From Glaciecola sp964195425 (GTDB lineage Bacteria > Pseudomonadota > Gammaproteobacteria > Enterobacterales > Alteromonadaceae): 64,000 bases of DNA. Position numbers and translations under genes: made by a program. The notes below the pieces were generated by a model. It was not told where the DNA came from. It made no database searches and saw nothing but the letters and a program-made list of their open reading frames with translations. Shown one piece after another: positions 1 to 9,887 of this stretch; position 1 is the stretch's first letter; the number at the start of each line of letters is the position of its first letter. The DNA is taken from assembly GCA_964195425.1 (NCBI GenBank), contig CAXMOM010000065.1:62001-126000 (forward strand). The letters run 5' to 3'.

Positions 1-132
1 TCCGTCGGCTGAACTTATATAGCGAAATTAGGAAGATTAATCCAATTTGATAATGTTGACTCAGTGCACTTCGTTTTGTGTGTGAAATTGAATAAATATG
101 ATTACTTTAACTTAACTTAATCGCACAAGATC

Positions 133-972
133 TCAATCAGACGACGCGTCATTGTTTGACGCTATTGCTTTTTTCGGGCTTATGTAAGAGCTAAACTTGA
201 AAGGGTATAACATTTGGCTCAGAAAGCTGTTGTTACCGATACGTGATACTCCTAAAGGAACATCGCATAATCCCGGAACGCGATAGGTACCAAAAAACCT
301 ATCAAATATAGAAAAAACGGTCGCAAAATTAGTATTATAAGCAGAGCTGTCATCTGCATGATGCCAACGGTGCATAACGGGCGAAACAAAGACCAATGAC
401 CACTTTCCATAGTTCCATGGTATGTTAGCATGAATAAAGTATCCGTAATAATGGCGGACTATATGTGCTGCAAAAACTGCATAAAGTGGAAAACCCATAG
501 CCAACAAAATAGAAGAATCGATTATGTGTGTTGATAGGCGATTAATTGGGTGAAACCTCTGTAGTGTTAGCCACGTCATATTGGTATCCGAATGATGGAT
601 ACTATGTGATGGCCAAAGTGCTCGAGTATGCTCAAGCCTGTGACGCCAATAACCAATAAAGTCGGCGGCGAAAACGGCACAAAAAATAACAAATGGCTCA
701 GGAATAGCGTTCCAAAAAGTAGCGGCTAATTGAAAACTATATGAATATTTTGATATTACTAATATTATCGGAGTAACAACTACAATATTTAGGCTCATTA
801 AAGCAATATTAAAAACACCACTAGAAAATGATGCACTAATCGCATCAAATACTTTTTTACCGTTGACTAAAAATGAAAAAAAGAAAAAAAGTATAGCTAG
901 CATAAATAAATTGGAAACCCCAATGTAAATAGCTTTTGCTGAAGATTCAAATATTTCAATAATTTCAAGCAT
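133..972 (-). CDS. Sterol desaturase / fatty acid hydroxylase family membrane protein
   Basis: This is a 279-residue integral membrane protein of the fatty acid hydroxylase superfamily, whose members use a di-iron centre to hydroxylate or desaturate lipids. The three histidine clusters expected of the family are visible: HRLEH near residue 112, HSIHH near residue 124 and HRWHH near residue 201. Hydrophobic segments lie in the first 90 residues and around residues 150-175. Length is typical for bacterial members. The lipid substrate cannot be read from sequence. It is transcribed towards the left window edge and stands alone; the nearest gene on its 5' side is a degraded sulfotransferase fragment. 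The reading frame is intact. Confidence 0.85.
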   Translation of the reverse strand: MLEIIEIFESSAKAIYIGVSNLFMLAILFFFFSFLVNGKKVFDAISASFSSGVFNIALMSLNIVVVTPIILVISKYSYSFQLAATFWNAIPEPFVIFCAVFAADFIGYWRHRLEHTRALWPSHSIHHSDTNMTWLTLQRFHPINRLSTHIIDSSILLAMGFPLYAVFAAHIVRHYYGYFIHANIPWNYGKWSLVFVSPVMHRWHHADDSSAYNTNFATVFSIFDRFFGTYRVPGLCDVPLGVSRIGNNSFLSQMLYPFKFSSYISPKKAIASNNDASSD

Positions 973-1587
973 TTATAATTAAACTCCATGAGAAATCACA
1001 CAGCATTATATTGATTAGAAGTCTGGTTAAATACATAAGACAATCTCATAGTTAATTAAATTAAAGTGAAGCCCTGTTACTTTTTACGATGTGATATATC
1101 TGTTTCTCTTTATATGCTCTAGACTTTATACGTGTCTATTTTCCAATTAAATGGTAATGCCTTGCGCTAGGCACAAAGTTAATATACTCGCATAATCTAA
1201 ACCTTTTTTATCGGTAAAAATATATAGGTATATTAATTTTATAAAATACTTATGAATGCGGGATAACGCTACTCTAGTAATTGAGGAAAAAAATGGAATT
1301 TTTGCTATTAACGAGTTGTGTTCACTGTTGATTTAACTACCCCGTAGATACATGCTTAATGCAATATACAACATTGAATGTCCGGTTTCATTTTCTTTGG
1401 TATTTCAACAGTTTCCTTAACGGCTTACGATGTGATTGCTTATGATAATAGTTTCCCACAATAGACAATATAAAATGCAGCAATGGCGCTAAACCAAAAA
1501 AAATTAATGCCTGTTGCATCAATCAGGTATAGCGTTTATTCTTCTTTTAGTGTAGCGGCGCGCTACCCATCTTTTTATAAAAACAGC
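973..1587. other. Gene-free stretch
   Basis: About 600 bases with no open frame that I recognise. The sequence is A+T-rich with frequent stops in all frames. It holds the promoter region of the leftward desaturase gene. No repeat, RNA gene or clear remnant was seen. Confidence 0.4.
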
Positions 1588-1719
1588 ATGAACCATATGT
1601 ATACGTTTAATCATCCCGTTATTATTCTGGCAGCACCGTGATCAGGTAGTACGCTGCTTTTCGAAACGATGCCTACAACATTAGATTTCCTCCTTGGTTG
1701 ATCTAGACAATCTATCTAG
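1588..1719 (+). pseudogene. Remnant of a sulfotransferase-like gene (N-terminal P-loop only)
   Basis: A short frame begins at an ATG and reads NHPVIILAAP, stop, SGSTLLFETM. This matches the beginning of bacterial sulfotransferases, where a PAPS-binding loop of the type APRSGSTLL follows a beta strand. The stop TGA at 1639-1641 stands where the loop arginine is expected, so a CGA to TGA change is likely. A second stop follows 19 codons later, and no further family sequence can be read. I infer a dead fragment of a longer gene, with the remainder deleted or eroded before the acyl-CoA dehydrogenase gene. Confidence 0.45.
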
Positions 1720-1811
1720 CAGTCAGACGCAATTATCGTCTTATACCTTAAGCCCACCTGCTGACAATAAATGGCATAAGAACACTGCAGCATTGAGCCA
1801 AGCATTCACGC

Positions 1812-3581
1812 CTACCACTGTTCATCTGTCAACGCCATCATGCTGTCTTTGCCACTGGTTATATCGGTAAGCAGCCAGGTACTCTCGGTCAACAATTTGT
1901 CGAAGTAGTACTGCGCCGAGACCAGCTTACTCTCTAGCATTGGAGTGTTGCCTTCGCCGGCATCAAGTTGCACCTTTGCCGCTGTTGCCATCCGCGACCA
2001 CAGATAGGCGATGACTGTCAGGGCCATAAGGCGCAGAAAAGGGCTTGCTGCTGCGCCAGCCTGTTCCGCATCTTCCATGCCCTTACTTGCAATCCATAGG
2101 GTTGCCTCCTCCAGAGATTTAACCGCAACTGCCAGCGCGTCGTGGTGTGGCAGTGAGGCATTGTCCTTGAGGTAGTCATTGAGTGTTGTCAGTAGGTGAC
2201 CAATGAGCCTGCCGCGATTAAGGCCGAGCTTGCGACCGACCAGATCCATTGCCTGAATGCCGTTGGTACCCTCGTAGATCCTCGCGATACGACCGTCGCG
2301 TACCAACTGCTCAAGGGGCCAATCGGTGGTAAAGCCAGAACCTCCAAGTACCTGAAGCCCTTGGTCGGCGTTATTAAAGCCCTCGTCTGTGAGAAAGGAC
2401 TTCACTACTGGCGTAAGGATCTGCACCATGTCATCGGCACCCTCGCGCACTACTGCATCAGGGTGGGCCACAGACAAGTCGAGTTGATGTCCGGTAAAGA
2501 GTGCTAGGGCGCGCATACCCTCATTAAGGACTTTTTGGCGCATCAACATGCGACGCACATCGGGATGCACAATGATGGGGTCAGCCGGTCCATTAGGGTT
2601 TTTAATGCCACTGAGTGAGCGACTTTGCAGCCTGTCACGGGCAAAACTCAGGCTCTCTTGAAAGGCCATTTCGGCAATTCCAAGTCCCTGCATGCCAACC
2701 ATTAGGCGTGCCTCGTTCATCATAGTGAACATTGAACGCATGCCATCATTGGGCTCCCCAATTAGCCAGCCCTGTGCTTCTTCAAAGTTCATGACACAGG
2801 TTGCAGATCCTTTAATACCCATCTTGTGTTCAAGCCCCCCACAAAACGCAGGGTTACGTTGTGTACTTCCGGGCAAGTACTTAGGCACTAGGAACAGTGA
2901 CAATCCTTTTGTCGTGTCAGGCGCGCCTGGCAGTTTTGCCAGCACCAGGTGGATAATATTCTCGGCCATGTCGTGTTCGCCACCGGAGATCCAGATTTTG
3001 GTGCCTTCGATGCTGTAGCGGTTATCTGGCAAAGGAGTGGCGCGCGTGCGCATCATGCCGAGATCTGTGCCACATTGCGGTTCGGTAAGGCACATGGTGC
3101 CTGTCCATTCCCCACTGATGAGTTTTTCTAAATAGGTGTCTTTCAGCTCGTCTGAGCCATGGGCGTATAGGGCGCTGATGGCACCGTGGGTGAGCCCAGA
3201 ATACATGCCGAGTGAGAGATTACTAGAACAGACCATTTCGTCGACGATAAATTTTAGAGTGTGCGGCAGACCCTGCCCGCCAAACTCAGGCGGAGAATCA
3301 AGTGATGCCCATCCAGCCTCAGTAAATTTTTTGTAAGCTTCCTTGAAGCCTTTCGGGGTGGTGACGTTATGCGTCTTAGGGTCGTATTGGCAGCCTTGTT
3401 CGTCTCCAATTTTGTTGACCGGTTGGAGAACTTCGGCGGCCAATTTTCCGGCTTCCTCGATGACGGCTAAAATAATATCGGGTGTGGCTTCGCTGTACTT
3501 TTCAAGCTCGTGGAGCTTGTCAGCGCCTAAAACATCAAACAGAATAAATTTGATGTCGTTTACCGGTGCCTGATATTGCAT
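1812..3581 (-). CDS. Acyl-CoA dehydrogenase (long form, about 590 residues)
   Basis: This FAD enzyme should catalyse alpha,beta-dehydrogenation of an acyl-CoA. At 589 residues it belongs to the long bacterial acyl-CoA dehydrogenases that carry an extra C-terminal helical domain, rather than the 380-residue type encoded at 27527. Visible family signatures are the flavin-binding segment MCLTEPQCGTDLG near residue 163, WISGGEHD near residue 197, and RIARIYEGTNGIQAMDLVG near residue 430, which carries the catalytic glutamate. The C-terminal part (about residues 470-589) is the extra domain. The gene is monocistronic. Its G+C content is visibly higher than that of all neighbours (roughly half, judged by eye), suggesting a different history. 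Substrate chain length is not determined. Confidence 0.9.
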   Translation of the reverse strand: MQYQAPVNDIKFILFDVLGADKLHELEKYSEATPDIILAVIEEAGKLAAEVLQPVNKIGDEQGCQYDPKTHNVTTPKGFKEAYKKFTEAGWASLDSPPEFGGQGLPHTLKFIVDEMVCSSNLSLGMYSGLTHGAISALYAHGSDELKDTYLEKLISGEWTGTMCLTEPQCGTDLGMMRTRATPLPDNRYSIEGTKIWISGGEHDMAENIIHLVLAKLPGAPDTTKGLSLFLVPKYLPGSTQRNPAFCGGLEHKMGIKGSATCVMNFEEAQGWLIGEPNDGMRSMFTMMNEARLMVGMQGLGIAEMAFQESLSFARDRLQSRSLSGIKNPNGPADPIIVHPDVRRMLMRQKVLNEGMRALALFTGHQLDLSVAHPDAVVREGADDMVQILTPVVKSFLTDEGFNNADQGLQVLGGSGFTTDWPLEQLVRDGRIARIYEGTNGIQAMDLVGRKLGLNRGRLIGHLLTTLNDYLKDNASLPHHDALAVAVKSLEEATLWIASKGMEDAEQAGAAASPFLRLMALTVIAYLWSRMATAAKVQLDAGEGNTPMLESKLVSAQYYFDKLLTESTWLLTDITSGKDSMMALTDEQW

Positions 3582-3979
3582 AGAAGTACTCCGTTTATGG
3601 GTTCGATTTGATGGGTGTTTGATAGTTAGTTAGTTAATTAGCACGATAGATATTCCAGCTTGATTCAGAATCACGCTAACATTTCTACCTTATCATTGTA
3701 GAAAGATTACCTGCAAGATTTTCATCAATAAAAAAATACTCAGCCACATGGATAAAAGAAATCTTTTATTGCCAATCGCACCAAAAATTTCCCCTATCGC
3801 GAACGTCTCCGCCGCTATTATTGAGAGTGGTGCGTGGCACTTCTTAGACTTATAACTGAGTAAATACAATTGTTGAAAGCAGATGGGCGTCTGCACGCCT
3901 GTTGCATAGAATAGGGATGTGCACTATTCTTATTATCAACGCTTAGCGGTTTTCTAATGAACTTTTGTGAGGAGAAAAA
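3582..3979. other. Gene-free divergent intergenic region
   Basis: About 400 bases between the leftward acyl-CoA dehydrogenase and the rightward oxidoreductase. It must hold both promoters. A short TTAG-rich stretch lies near 3630. The open frame across 3693-3896 on the minus strand shows no family features and I do not regard it as a gene. Confidence 0.4.
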
Positions 3980-4717
3980 GTGAAAGTTTTTATTTTATAT
4001 GCACATCCGGAGCCTGAGGCTTCGTTCCAAGCAGCATTGCATAGAAAGGGAGTGGAAACCCTAAAGTCTGAAGGGCATGAGGTAGTAGTTTCCGATCTGT
4101 ATAAAATGGGATTTAATCCGGTGGCTAGTGCTGATGATTTTTCTATTCGGCGCTTCCCTGAGCGTTTACAATATGATCGAGAGCAGAAGTTTGCGGTTGA
4201 TAATGATGCGCTCCCTGAAGACATTAAAGCCGAGCTGGAAAAGCTTTTTTGGTGCGATTTATTGATTGTGCAGTTTCCTCTTTACTGGTTTTCAACACCG
4301 GCAATTTTGAAAGGTTGGTTTGACCGTGTGTTTGTGAACTCTGTAGTTTATGGCGCCGGAAAACGTTATGAAACCGGAGGCCTAAAAGGCCGTAAAGCTA
4401 TGGTTGTGACAAGCTGCGGAGCCTATCCTGAAATGTTTGAACCGGATGGTATAATGGGTGATATCAACATTGCTCTGTGGCACCTGCACAACGGAACCTT
4501 ATTTTATACGGGATTTGAAGTATTACCTCCTTTTGTAGCCTATTCCCCTGTATTCCTAGGGCAAGAAGCCTGTGATAAATACCTTAATGATTATAGTACT
4601 CGTTTAAAAAATATTGATACGACCGAGCCAATGAAATTTCATCCGCTTACTGACTTTGGCCCAGATTTTAAACTTAAACCAGATGTAACACCTTCAAGTG
4701 CAGGCCATCGACGTTAG
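3980..4717 (+). CDS. NAD(P)H dehydrogenase (quinone), flavodoxin-fold family
   Basis: A 245-residue protein of the NQO1/MdaB-like flavodoxin fold. Such enzymes bind FAD or FMN and reduce quinones by two electrons in the cytoplasm. The N-terminal strand KVFILYAHPEPEASF followed by a helix is the flavin phosphate-binding start of the family. The block LIVQFPLYWFSTPAILKGW (about residues 90-110) is the conserved isoalloxazine-binding region, and WFDRVF follows it. Length is usual for the family. The ATG is preceded by GAGGAG at a good distance. The gene stands alone, and the physiological acceptor is unknown. Confidence 0.9.
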   Translation: MKVFILYAHPEPEASFQAALHRKGVETLKSEGHEVVVSDLYKMGFNPVASADDFSIRRFPERLQYDREQKFAVDNDALPEDIKAELEKLFWCDLLIVQFPLYWFSTPAILKGWFDRVFVNSVVYGAGKRYETGGLKGRKAMVVTSCGAYPEMFEPDGIMGDINIALWHLHNGTLFYTGFEVLPPFVAYSPVFLGQEACDKYLNDYSTRLKNIDTTEPMKFHPLTDFGPDFKLKPDVTPSSAGHRR

Positions 4718-4959
4718 TTGGTTGTCTGTATCTACGCACGTGGCCGTTTTACTCATTGTTTGAAGGGTGAGAAAGTTTCCCTAAACAGTCAGTCGTTAAC
4801 GTTCCAAGCTGCAGCCGAAGCGTTCGTCAATCTTGACTTGTTATTTGCTGACCCCCTTTGGTTCGATGCCAACTTATATTTCAAATAAGTCTTAAATGGC
4901 GGTATTGATCCCACGGCTTATCAGCCGAGATTATATTATGACCTATAGCCGCATTAATC

Positions 4960-5247
4960 CTATGAGGACTTAACTAATATTGAGCTCAATGTACTGCCTG
5001 CGTTTCGGTGTAGCGAAATTGCTTGATAGTCATCAGATTGCATCCATGCAAATGCAGACTCTTTTGAGGGAAACTCAATAAGGACCGAACGAGTAGCTTC
5101 CCATTTACCAGCAAGAACCAAAGGCTCTTCATCAACACTTAAAAGTTTACCATCAAATTTTGCGAAAACATCATCAAATTGATTTTCATATTTTTCATAC
5201 TCAATGCGATCATGAATGGTGAGCCTAGAAAGAATGTATACAGTCAT
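4960..5247 (-). CDS. DUF1330 family protein
   Basis: A 95-residue protein of the DUF1330 family, small dimeric alpha-beta barrel proteins of unknown biochemical role. The family pattern is visible: an N-terminal strand with an R/Y-rich turn (IHDRIEYEKYENQF), the central GKLLSVDEEPLVLAGKWE, the block VLIEFPSKESAFAWMQSDDYQ, and a final strand. Length is normal. It has no operon partner: the oxidoreductase lies on the other side and on the opposite strand, and upstream DNA holds only remnants. Function cannot be assigned. Confidence 0.8.
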   Translation of the reverse strand: MTVYILSRLTIHDRIEYEKYENQFDDVFAKFDGKLLSVDEEPLVLAGKWEATRSVLIEFPSKESAFAWMQSDDYQAISLHRNAGSTLSSILVKSS

Positions 5248-5870
5248 TTTGGTCTACTCGTTATGATAATTAAAGCTTAGGACTTTATAAAGTGGAAAAA
5301 ATACTTAAGCGCCAGACAAAGATACTAATCCCAAATGCTTGATAAGAACAGCTTATTCTAAAGCTTATGAATTTGAGTATAGTTAGTACAGTAGGACTTC
5401 TTTTCGCCACGTTGCCTCCCAACCAGTTGACTTGACAATAGTCCTTTAAGTGCGCGCAGCATTAATTACTATCAAGAAGTAAATAACCATTAGCAATGGC
5501 GCACAAGCGATCCAAAGGAGAAGTTAGCACTAAACTTTTATGAGAAGGAATGTGCGTAAAACCGTCAGTGAATGTCCATGATCATAATGTCTTACTGAGC
5601 GATCCGCTTGTGGAAAATATGTTAGCTACATATTTAATCAGGATGGAGTTTGTTACTGGCCGGGTAACTAGCTATCAATAAACGCAAAAGAACCTTCTGT
5701 CTTCGATCATTTCGGCTAGTGACTATAGATAGTAGTTTCTATTCGTTATTAGCAATTGAGTAAGGCTACCGTGGCTCATTTGGGATAGAAAAATATGAAG
5801 CTATCGCCTTTGTGCAATTAGCTCGAATAAGGTAATAACCAATTAGATGCTAAGACTTCCCGGTATTTAA
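5248..5870. other. Gene-free stretch before a PEP-CTERM remnant
   Basis: About 620 bases with many stops in every frame. It may include eroded coding sequence of the gene whose last 81 codons survive at 5871-6113, but I could not read a coherent protein here. No repeat or RNA gene was recognised. Confidence 0.35.
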
Positions 5871-6113
5871 GTAGGCACTGAAGATATATTTAACGATATA
5901 TGGACGCCAGACATTTCTTGGGTAGCAGATTTATCATTTACTTCAGCAGGATTAACGGAAGGGGTTTATACAATAACTGAGAGCTTAACAGACGAGTTTA
6001 TATCTATTGTCGTTGGTGATGGTCAGCATAACCCTGAAGTACCTGTTCCAGCCCCTGCTAGCATTTTACTGATGGGCTTAGGTCTTATCTGCTTAAAAAA
6101 CGCTCGTATATAA
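5871..6113 (+). pseudogene. C-terminal remnant of a PEP-CTERM exported protein
   Basis: An open stretch of about 80 codons without a usable start, preceded in frame by TAA at 5868-5870. Its end reads VPVPAPASILLMGLGLICL then KNARI. This is a PEP-CTERM sorting signal: a proline-rich motif of PAPAS type, one hydrophobic segment, and a short basic tail. In intact proteins exosortase handles this signal at the inner membrane during export to the surface. The stretch before it (acidic, with ITESLTDEF) fits the extracellular part. No signal peptide remains upstream, so I call it a fragment of a lost surface protein. Confidence 0.65.
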
Positions 6114-6188
6114 ACCTACATAACCTGAAATCTGAAATAAGAAACAGCGTTCAGGTTAAAACTGATATCCAATTTGCAAAAAAACGCT

Positions 6189-7730
6189 TTATTGAAGAAG
6201 ATCTAATCGTTGTTGTATTTGCAGTAAAACGTGCTTATCAGAGAAATTATCACAATGACCAGCCATAGGTTCAAAGTCTAATATCGCGTTAGATATGGGT
6301 GTTTCGGTAGTGTCTAAAAATTGCTCAAATTGTCTTAGCGCAGTATTTAAAAAGAAGTTATCCATATCGCCCATCCAAATATAGATTTTATCTTCTAATT
6401 TTGGCCCAAGCGCTGGCCAATTCTTTTGGGCGTACAATTTTAAATCGTACTTTTTCCACGCTATAGCGACTTCTGCATCGATTTCACCGCTTTGTGGGTC
6501 AAACAAGGGCATGGGTAAGTTATCTTTACCTTTTGGGCTATATAGAGCGGTATGTGCACTAAATTGACTGCCCGATGTTCTATAATCATTACTAATACCC
6601 AGTACGTTTTCATTTTGAATGAAAGCTTTCATGGTAACCATAGGGTCTCCGCTTAGGTCTCTAGCGACAGGTCGCAAATTACCCCATTCATTATAAAACA
6701 CGTTCTTATCTTCGTAAATATTGATTAATTGATAAGCCGAAAAGTCAACAGCATCTGGGCTGTAAGAAAAACTTCCATTAAAAGTATCAGGGTAGAATAG
6801 TTGCAGTGCTAATGACACCCATCCGCCGGTAGAGCAGCCATCTGTAAATCTATATTTATCATTACCTGTTGTTCTAAATTGATTTTCAATACTGGGTATT
6901 AATTCGTTTATTAAGGAAGTACCAAAAGGGCCACTATTATCAGAGTCTAGCTGATAACTATCGCCGAATGGGCCTTCGCCGTCGAGATAAACAGTAATGA
7001 TTTGAGGTGCATCATCACTCATCCACCATTGCATAAATTTTTCAGAGTCTACTAGTCGGTTTACGCGTGTGAAACGTCCTCCATAACCCGCCACATTATA
7101 ACGAATAGGGTACGTTTGTTGGATGTCTTCCAGATAACTTGATGGCAATAAAACAGCTGCATTAATGAAGTAGGGGCGTCCCCAAAACTTGGATAACAAC
7201 GGGCTTTGTAGACGCACTTTTTGCACTAGTGGATGCGACTTTAGTTCTCTGGGAGGCACTATTTTATCTAAAACAATACTTTCAATAAAATCTTGTTTTA
7301 CCTCAATGATTGATGATTCGCTATAAAGATTTCCTGGTGCATTAAGTTGAGAATCGCCCGAACCATTATCCCACAGCACTTGCAACGAATATTGGCCCTT
7401 AGGAATATTACTAAGACCAAAGGATGCAGTAGTTATTAAGCTAGATGCTCCATTGAGTTGTAATGCTGTTTGTGTTGATAAATTAGCAATATTCATGGCG
7501 AAAATATGATTGGGCTTTGTACTTAGAGGCCATAATTGGTAGCGAGGTTAACGCTTTTCCTCTTTACTTAGAAAAAGAAAAATTCTGCCTTCGGGCACAA
7601 GCTCATCTGCAAAGCTCTCGGCAACTGTTACATTAAACGTTGCTGATACAGTTTTTTCATTATTAAGTACGGCCGTGTTTGAACAACCAGTGCAAGCTAA
7701 TATTACAAGTATGATAATCCTGATATTCAA
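6189..7730 (-). pseudogene. Esterase-like lipoprotein gene split by one in-frame stop codon
   Basis: The first 60 codons (7730 to 7551) encode a lipoprotein signal (ILACTGCSN, cysteine near residue 16) and the start of a mature domain ending RIFLFLSKEEKR. A TAA follows at 7548-7550, and the same frame then continues with PRYQLWPLSTKPNHIFAMN into 435 more residues. Because the frame is unchanged, a single nonsense change (for example GAA to TAA) explains the split. The large part is a putative esterase of the alpha/beta hydrolase superfamily: TDGCSTGGWVSLALQLFYP holds a nucleophile elbow in the G-x-S-x-G position (GCSTGG), and a late GHCDNF offers the catalytic histidine. Internal translation from the ATG at 7496 is possible but would give an unexported protein. 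Confidence 0.75.
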
Positions 7731-7932
7731 ACTAAATTCCCTTTATAGAGGTAATACTCTTTACGATAACAATACACTAACAACTCAAATATCGAAATGT
7801 AAAAACAGTAGAGTCGATGCGTTTTACCTGGATGGAGCATAGCGTTTATTTTACACTGCTCACAGGCGCTATTTATACCATAACGCTCATGATATTATTT
7901 AAGAGCACATTAACTATACATTTAGGGTGAAG

Positions 7933-8274
7933 ATGAAATACACATTCCTTATATTATCATTATTCCTATCTTTTCAAATAGCGGCTAAAGATCTCACTTA
8001 TCAAGAAATTGCCAAAAACAATGAAACAGTTGCGTTGTCTAAAGAACAAGTCGAGACATTTACAATACATGGATAATGTTTAATTGCCTTAAAAGAGTTA
8101 AATTTTAAGAAAAAAGACAGTTTTGATCCTGTAGCCGAATGGACCAACTATCGGTCTGTATCTTTATTAGAATAATTTACGCCATGTGAAGTGTTGATGA
8201 TGATGGAAGTAGCCCGTAAAGAACTGTTAGTAAACAAAAACAATAAATACACCTATGTATTTCAAACACGTTAA
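7933..8274 (+). pseudogene. Small exported protein of unknown family, interrupted by two in-frame stops
   Basis: An ATG begins a clear signal peptide (MKYTFLILSLFLSFQIAAK), and the frame stays meaningful for 113 codons to a TAA at 8272-8274. It is interrupted by TAA at 8074-8076 and again at 8173-8175. The three pieces share one frame and similar composition, for example CLIALKELNFKKKDSFDP and VLMMMEVARKELLVNKNN, so I read them as one ancestral gene with two point mutations. I do not recognise the family. The mature product would have been a periplasmic or secreted protein of about 95 residues. Confidence 0.5.
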
Positions 8275-8360
8275 ATCAACTATTTAGAGAAAACTTTCAA
8301 CGCTGAGCGGCTCCAATATATAATCGGGGATTCAATCAACAACAAAAAAGGGATGTATCT

Positions 8361-8987
8361 TTGAGCTTTTACGAAGAGAATGTACTGCCGCATCTTATCA
8401 ATTGTGCTTGTTCATCGGGCGCTATTATGAAACTTCGGGCGAAAGTGGTGCCTTTGGCTTATGGAAACGTTTTAGAAATTGGAATGGGTTCAGCGGTTAA
8501 TTTGGAATTATATAATCCTGCGCAAGTTACTAAAGTGTGGGGCTTAGAGCCCTCGGTTGGCATGCGTAAAAAAGCGAGACATAATATTGCCAACGCATCT
8601 GTGCCGGTTGAGTGGTTGAGTTTACCGGGTGAAAAAATTCCTTTGGCTAACGATTCAGTGGACTCAATAGTGTTAACTTATACGCTTTGTACAATTCCTG
8701 ATTGGCGTAAAGCTATGCAGCAAATGCATAGAGTGTTAAGGCCGGGTGGTAAAATCTTCTTTTGTGAGCACGGCCAAGCACCAGATGATTCAGTTAGAAA
8801 ATGGCAGAATCGCTTGAATAGTCTATGGGCTAGAGCTTTTGGTGGTTGCAATTTAAATAGAGCAGTGATTGAAAATATACAAAGTAGCGGATTTTCTATC
8901 GATTGGTTCGAGAGTAATTACATAAAAGGTAGTCCAAAATTTGCTTCTTACATTACCCTTGGCGTTGCTATCAAAAATGCAGAGTAG
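8361..8987 (+). CDS. Class I SAM-dependent methyltransferase
   Basis: A 208-residue methyltransferase with the Rossmann-type SAM-binding order. Motif I is NVLEIGMGSAVNLELY (about residues 34-50), an acidic position follows in VWGLEPSVGMRKKA, then the DSVDSIVLTYTLCTIPDW block, and the post-motif LRPGGKIFFCEHG (about residues 126-138). This order is typical of the UbiE/Methyltransf_11 group. The start is TTG, chosen because AAGGGA stands about eight bases before it and no in-frame ATG gives the conserved N-terminus. Substrate unknown; no operon partner. Confidence 0.85.
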   Translation: MSFYEENVLPHLINCACSSGAIMKLRAKVVPLAYGNVLEIGMGSAVNLELYNPAQVTKVWGLEPSVGMRKKARHNIANASVPVEWLSLPGEKIPLANDSVDSIVLTYTLCTIPDWRKAMQQMHRVLRPGGKIFFCEHGQAPDDSVRKWQNRLNSLWARAFGGCNLNRAVIENIQSSGFSIDWFESNYIKGSPKFASYITLGVAIKNAE

Positions 8988-9116
8988 CTATTGCTCACTC
9001 TCGTAAATCTGCGGCCGCCTGCAAGCCAGCGTATGTCTTAAACGTGTCATTAATTTCGCGCATACCCACCGTTTTGGCTAAACTCCATGGCATGGAGATA
9101 TTGCAGATATAATAAA

Positions 9117-9820
9117 ATGACGCCACTGAGCAAGGAGTTTGTCGATAACTGTTCCATTGAGGGCAATTTCCGTTTGCGCGGAACGGAAATGACCCGTATC
9201 GAAGTGTTTGTTGATGCCGCTTTTGCTTTTGCAGTCACAATGCTGGTGATTTCATTTGATGCTATACCCATTAGCTTTGCTGAGTTTGTGCTCGCTATAA
9301 TAGGTATTCCGGCATTTATTATGGCGGTTATACAATTGGTCTGGATCTGGTATACACACAATATATGGAGCAAACGATTCGGCTTAGAAAACCCGATTGC
9401 CGTCGTATTGAGTACCGTACTGTTGGTTGTGATGCTGATATATATTTATCCAATGAGAATAATGATTCAAGGTATGTTCACGTGGTTTACGAGTGGTTAT
9501 CTGCCCGCTGGTTTTGACCTCGGTTCAATGGATAACTTGGTTTTATTGCTTTGAGTCTAATATTTGTATTGATGTATCGCTATGCCGGTAGCCTTAAAGC
9601 TGAATTGTTGTTGAATGAAATTGAGTACTACCAAACACAAACATTTCAAATTATATGGCTGGGTGTGGCCATCATCGGAGGAATTTCCATTATTTTGGCA
9701 ATGACCTTACCACTGGAAATAGTGCCCTTTTGTGGCTTTGCATACTCATTAATGCTGATATGGTTCCTTCTTATTCGCCGTCATCGAAGTAAGCAATGGC
9801 AGCTCCGAAGCCAAAGTTGA
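9117..9820 (+). pseudogene. TMEM175-type (DUF1211) potassium channel-like protein, frameshifted
   Basis: The first part (ATG 9117, with an alternative ATG at 9087) contains RIEVFVDAAFAFAVTMLVIS, the signature first helix of the TMEM175/DUF1211 family, whose members form K+ channels. Three or four hydrophobic helices are visible before a TGA at 9552-9554. The next part continues in another frame from about 9551 (SLIFVLMYRYAGSLKAELL) with two more hydrophobic helices, to 9818. Together they give one protein of about 234 residues, close to family length. A one-base indel near 9545 is the simplest explanation. Two overlapping genes (TTGA junction) are possible but less likely, because each half lacks part of the fold. 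Confidence 0.6.
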
Positions 9821-9887
9821 ATAAGTATGGATATATCTGAACATATCATACTGTAAGGCAATTTCTCAATTTCCAGAGGCACGCTGA

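Noticed and set aside
3693..3896. 67-codon minus-strand frame before the quinone oxidoreductase
   Set aside because: No ribosome-binding site, no recognisable family, and its composition resembles intergenic DNA.
8997..9062. Short minus-strand frame (REINDTFKTYAGLQAAADLRE) before the TMEM175-type gene
   Set aside because: Too short to assign; it might be a remnant of an unknown gene but nothing around it supports that.
9545..9560. Programmed frameshift in the TMEM175-type gene
   Set aside because: No slippery heptamer or downstream structure is visible at the junction, so an ordinary indel is simpler.
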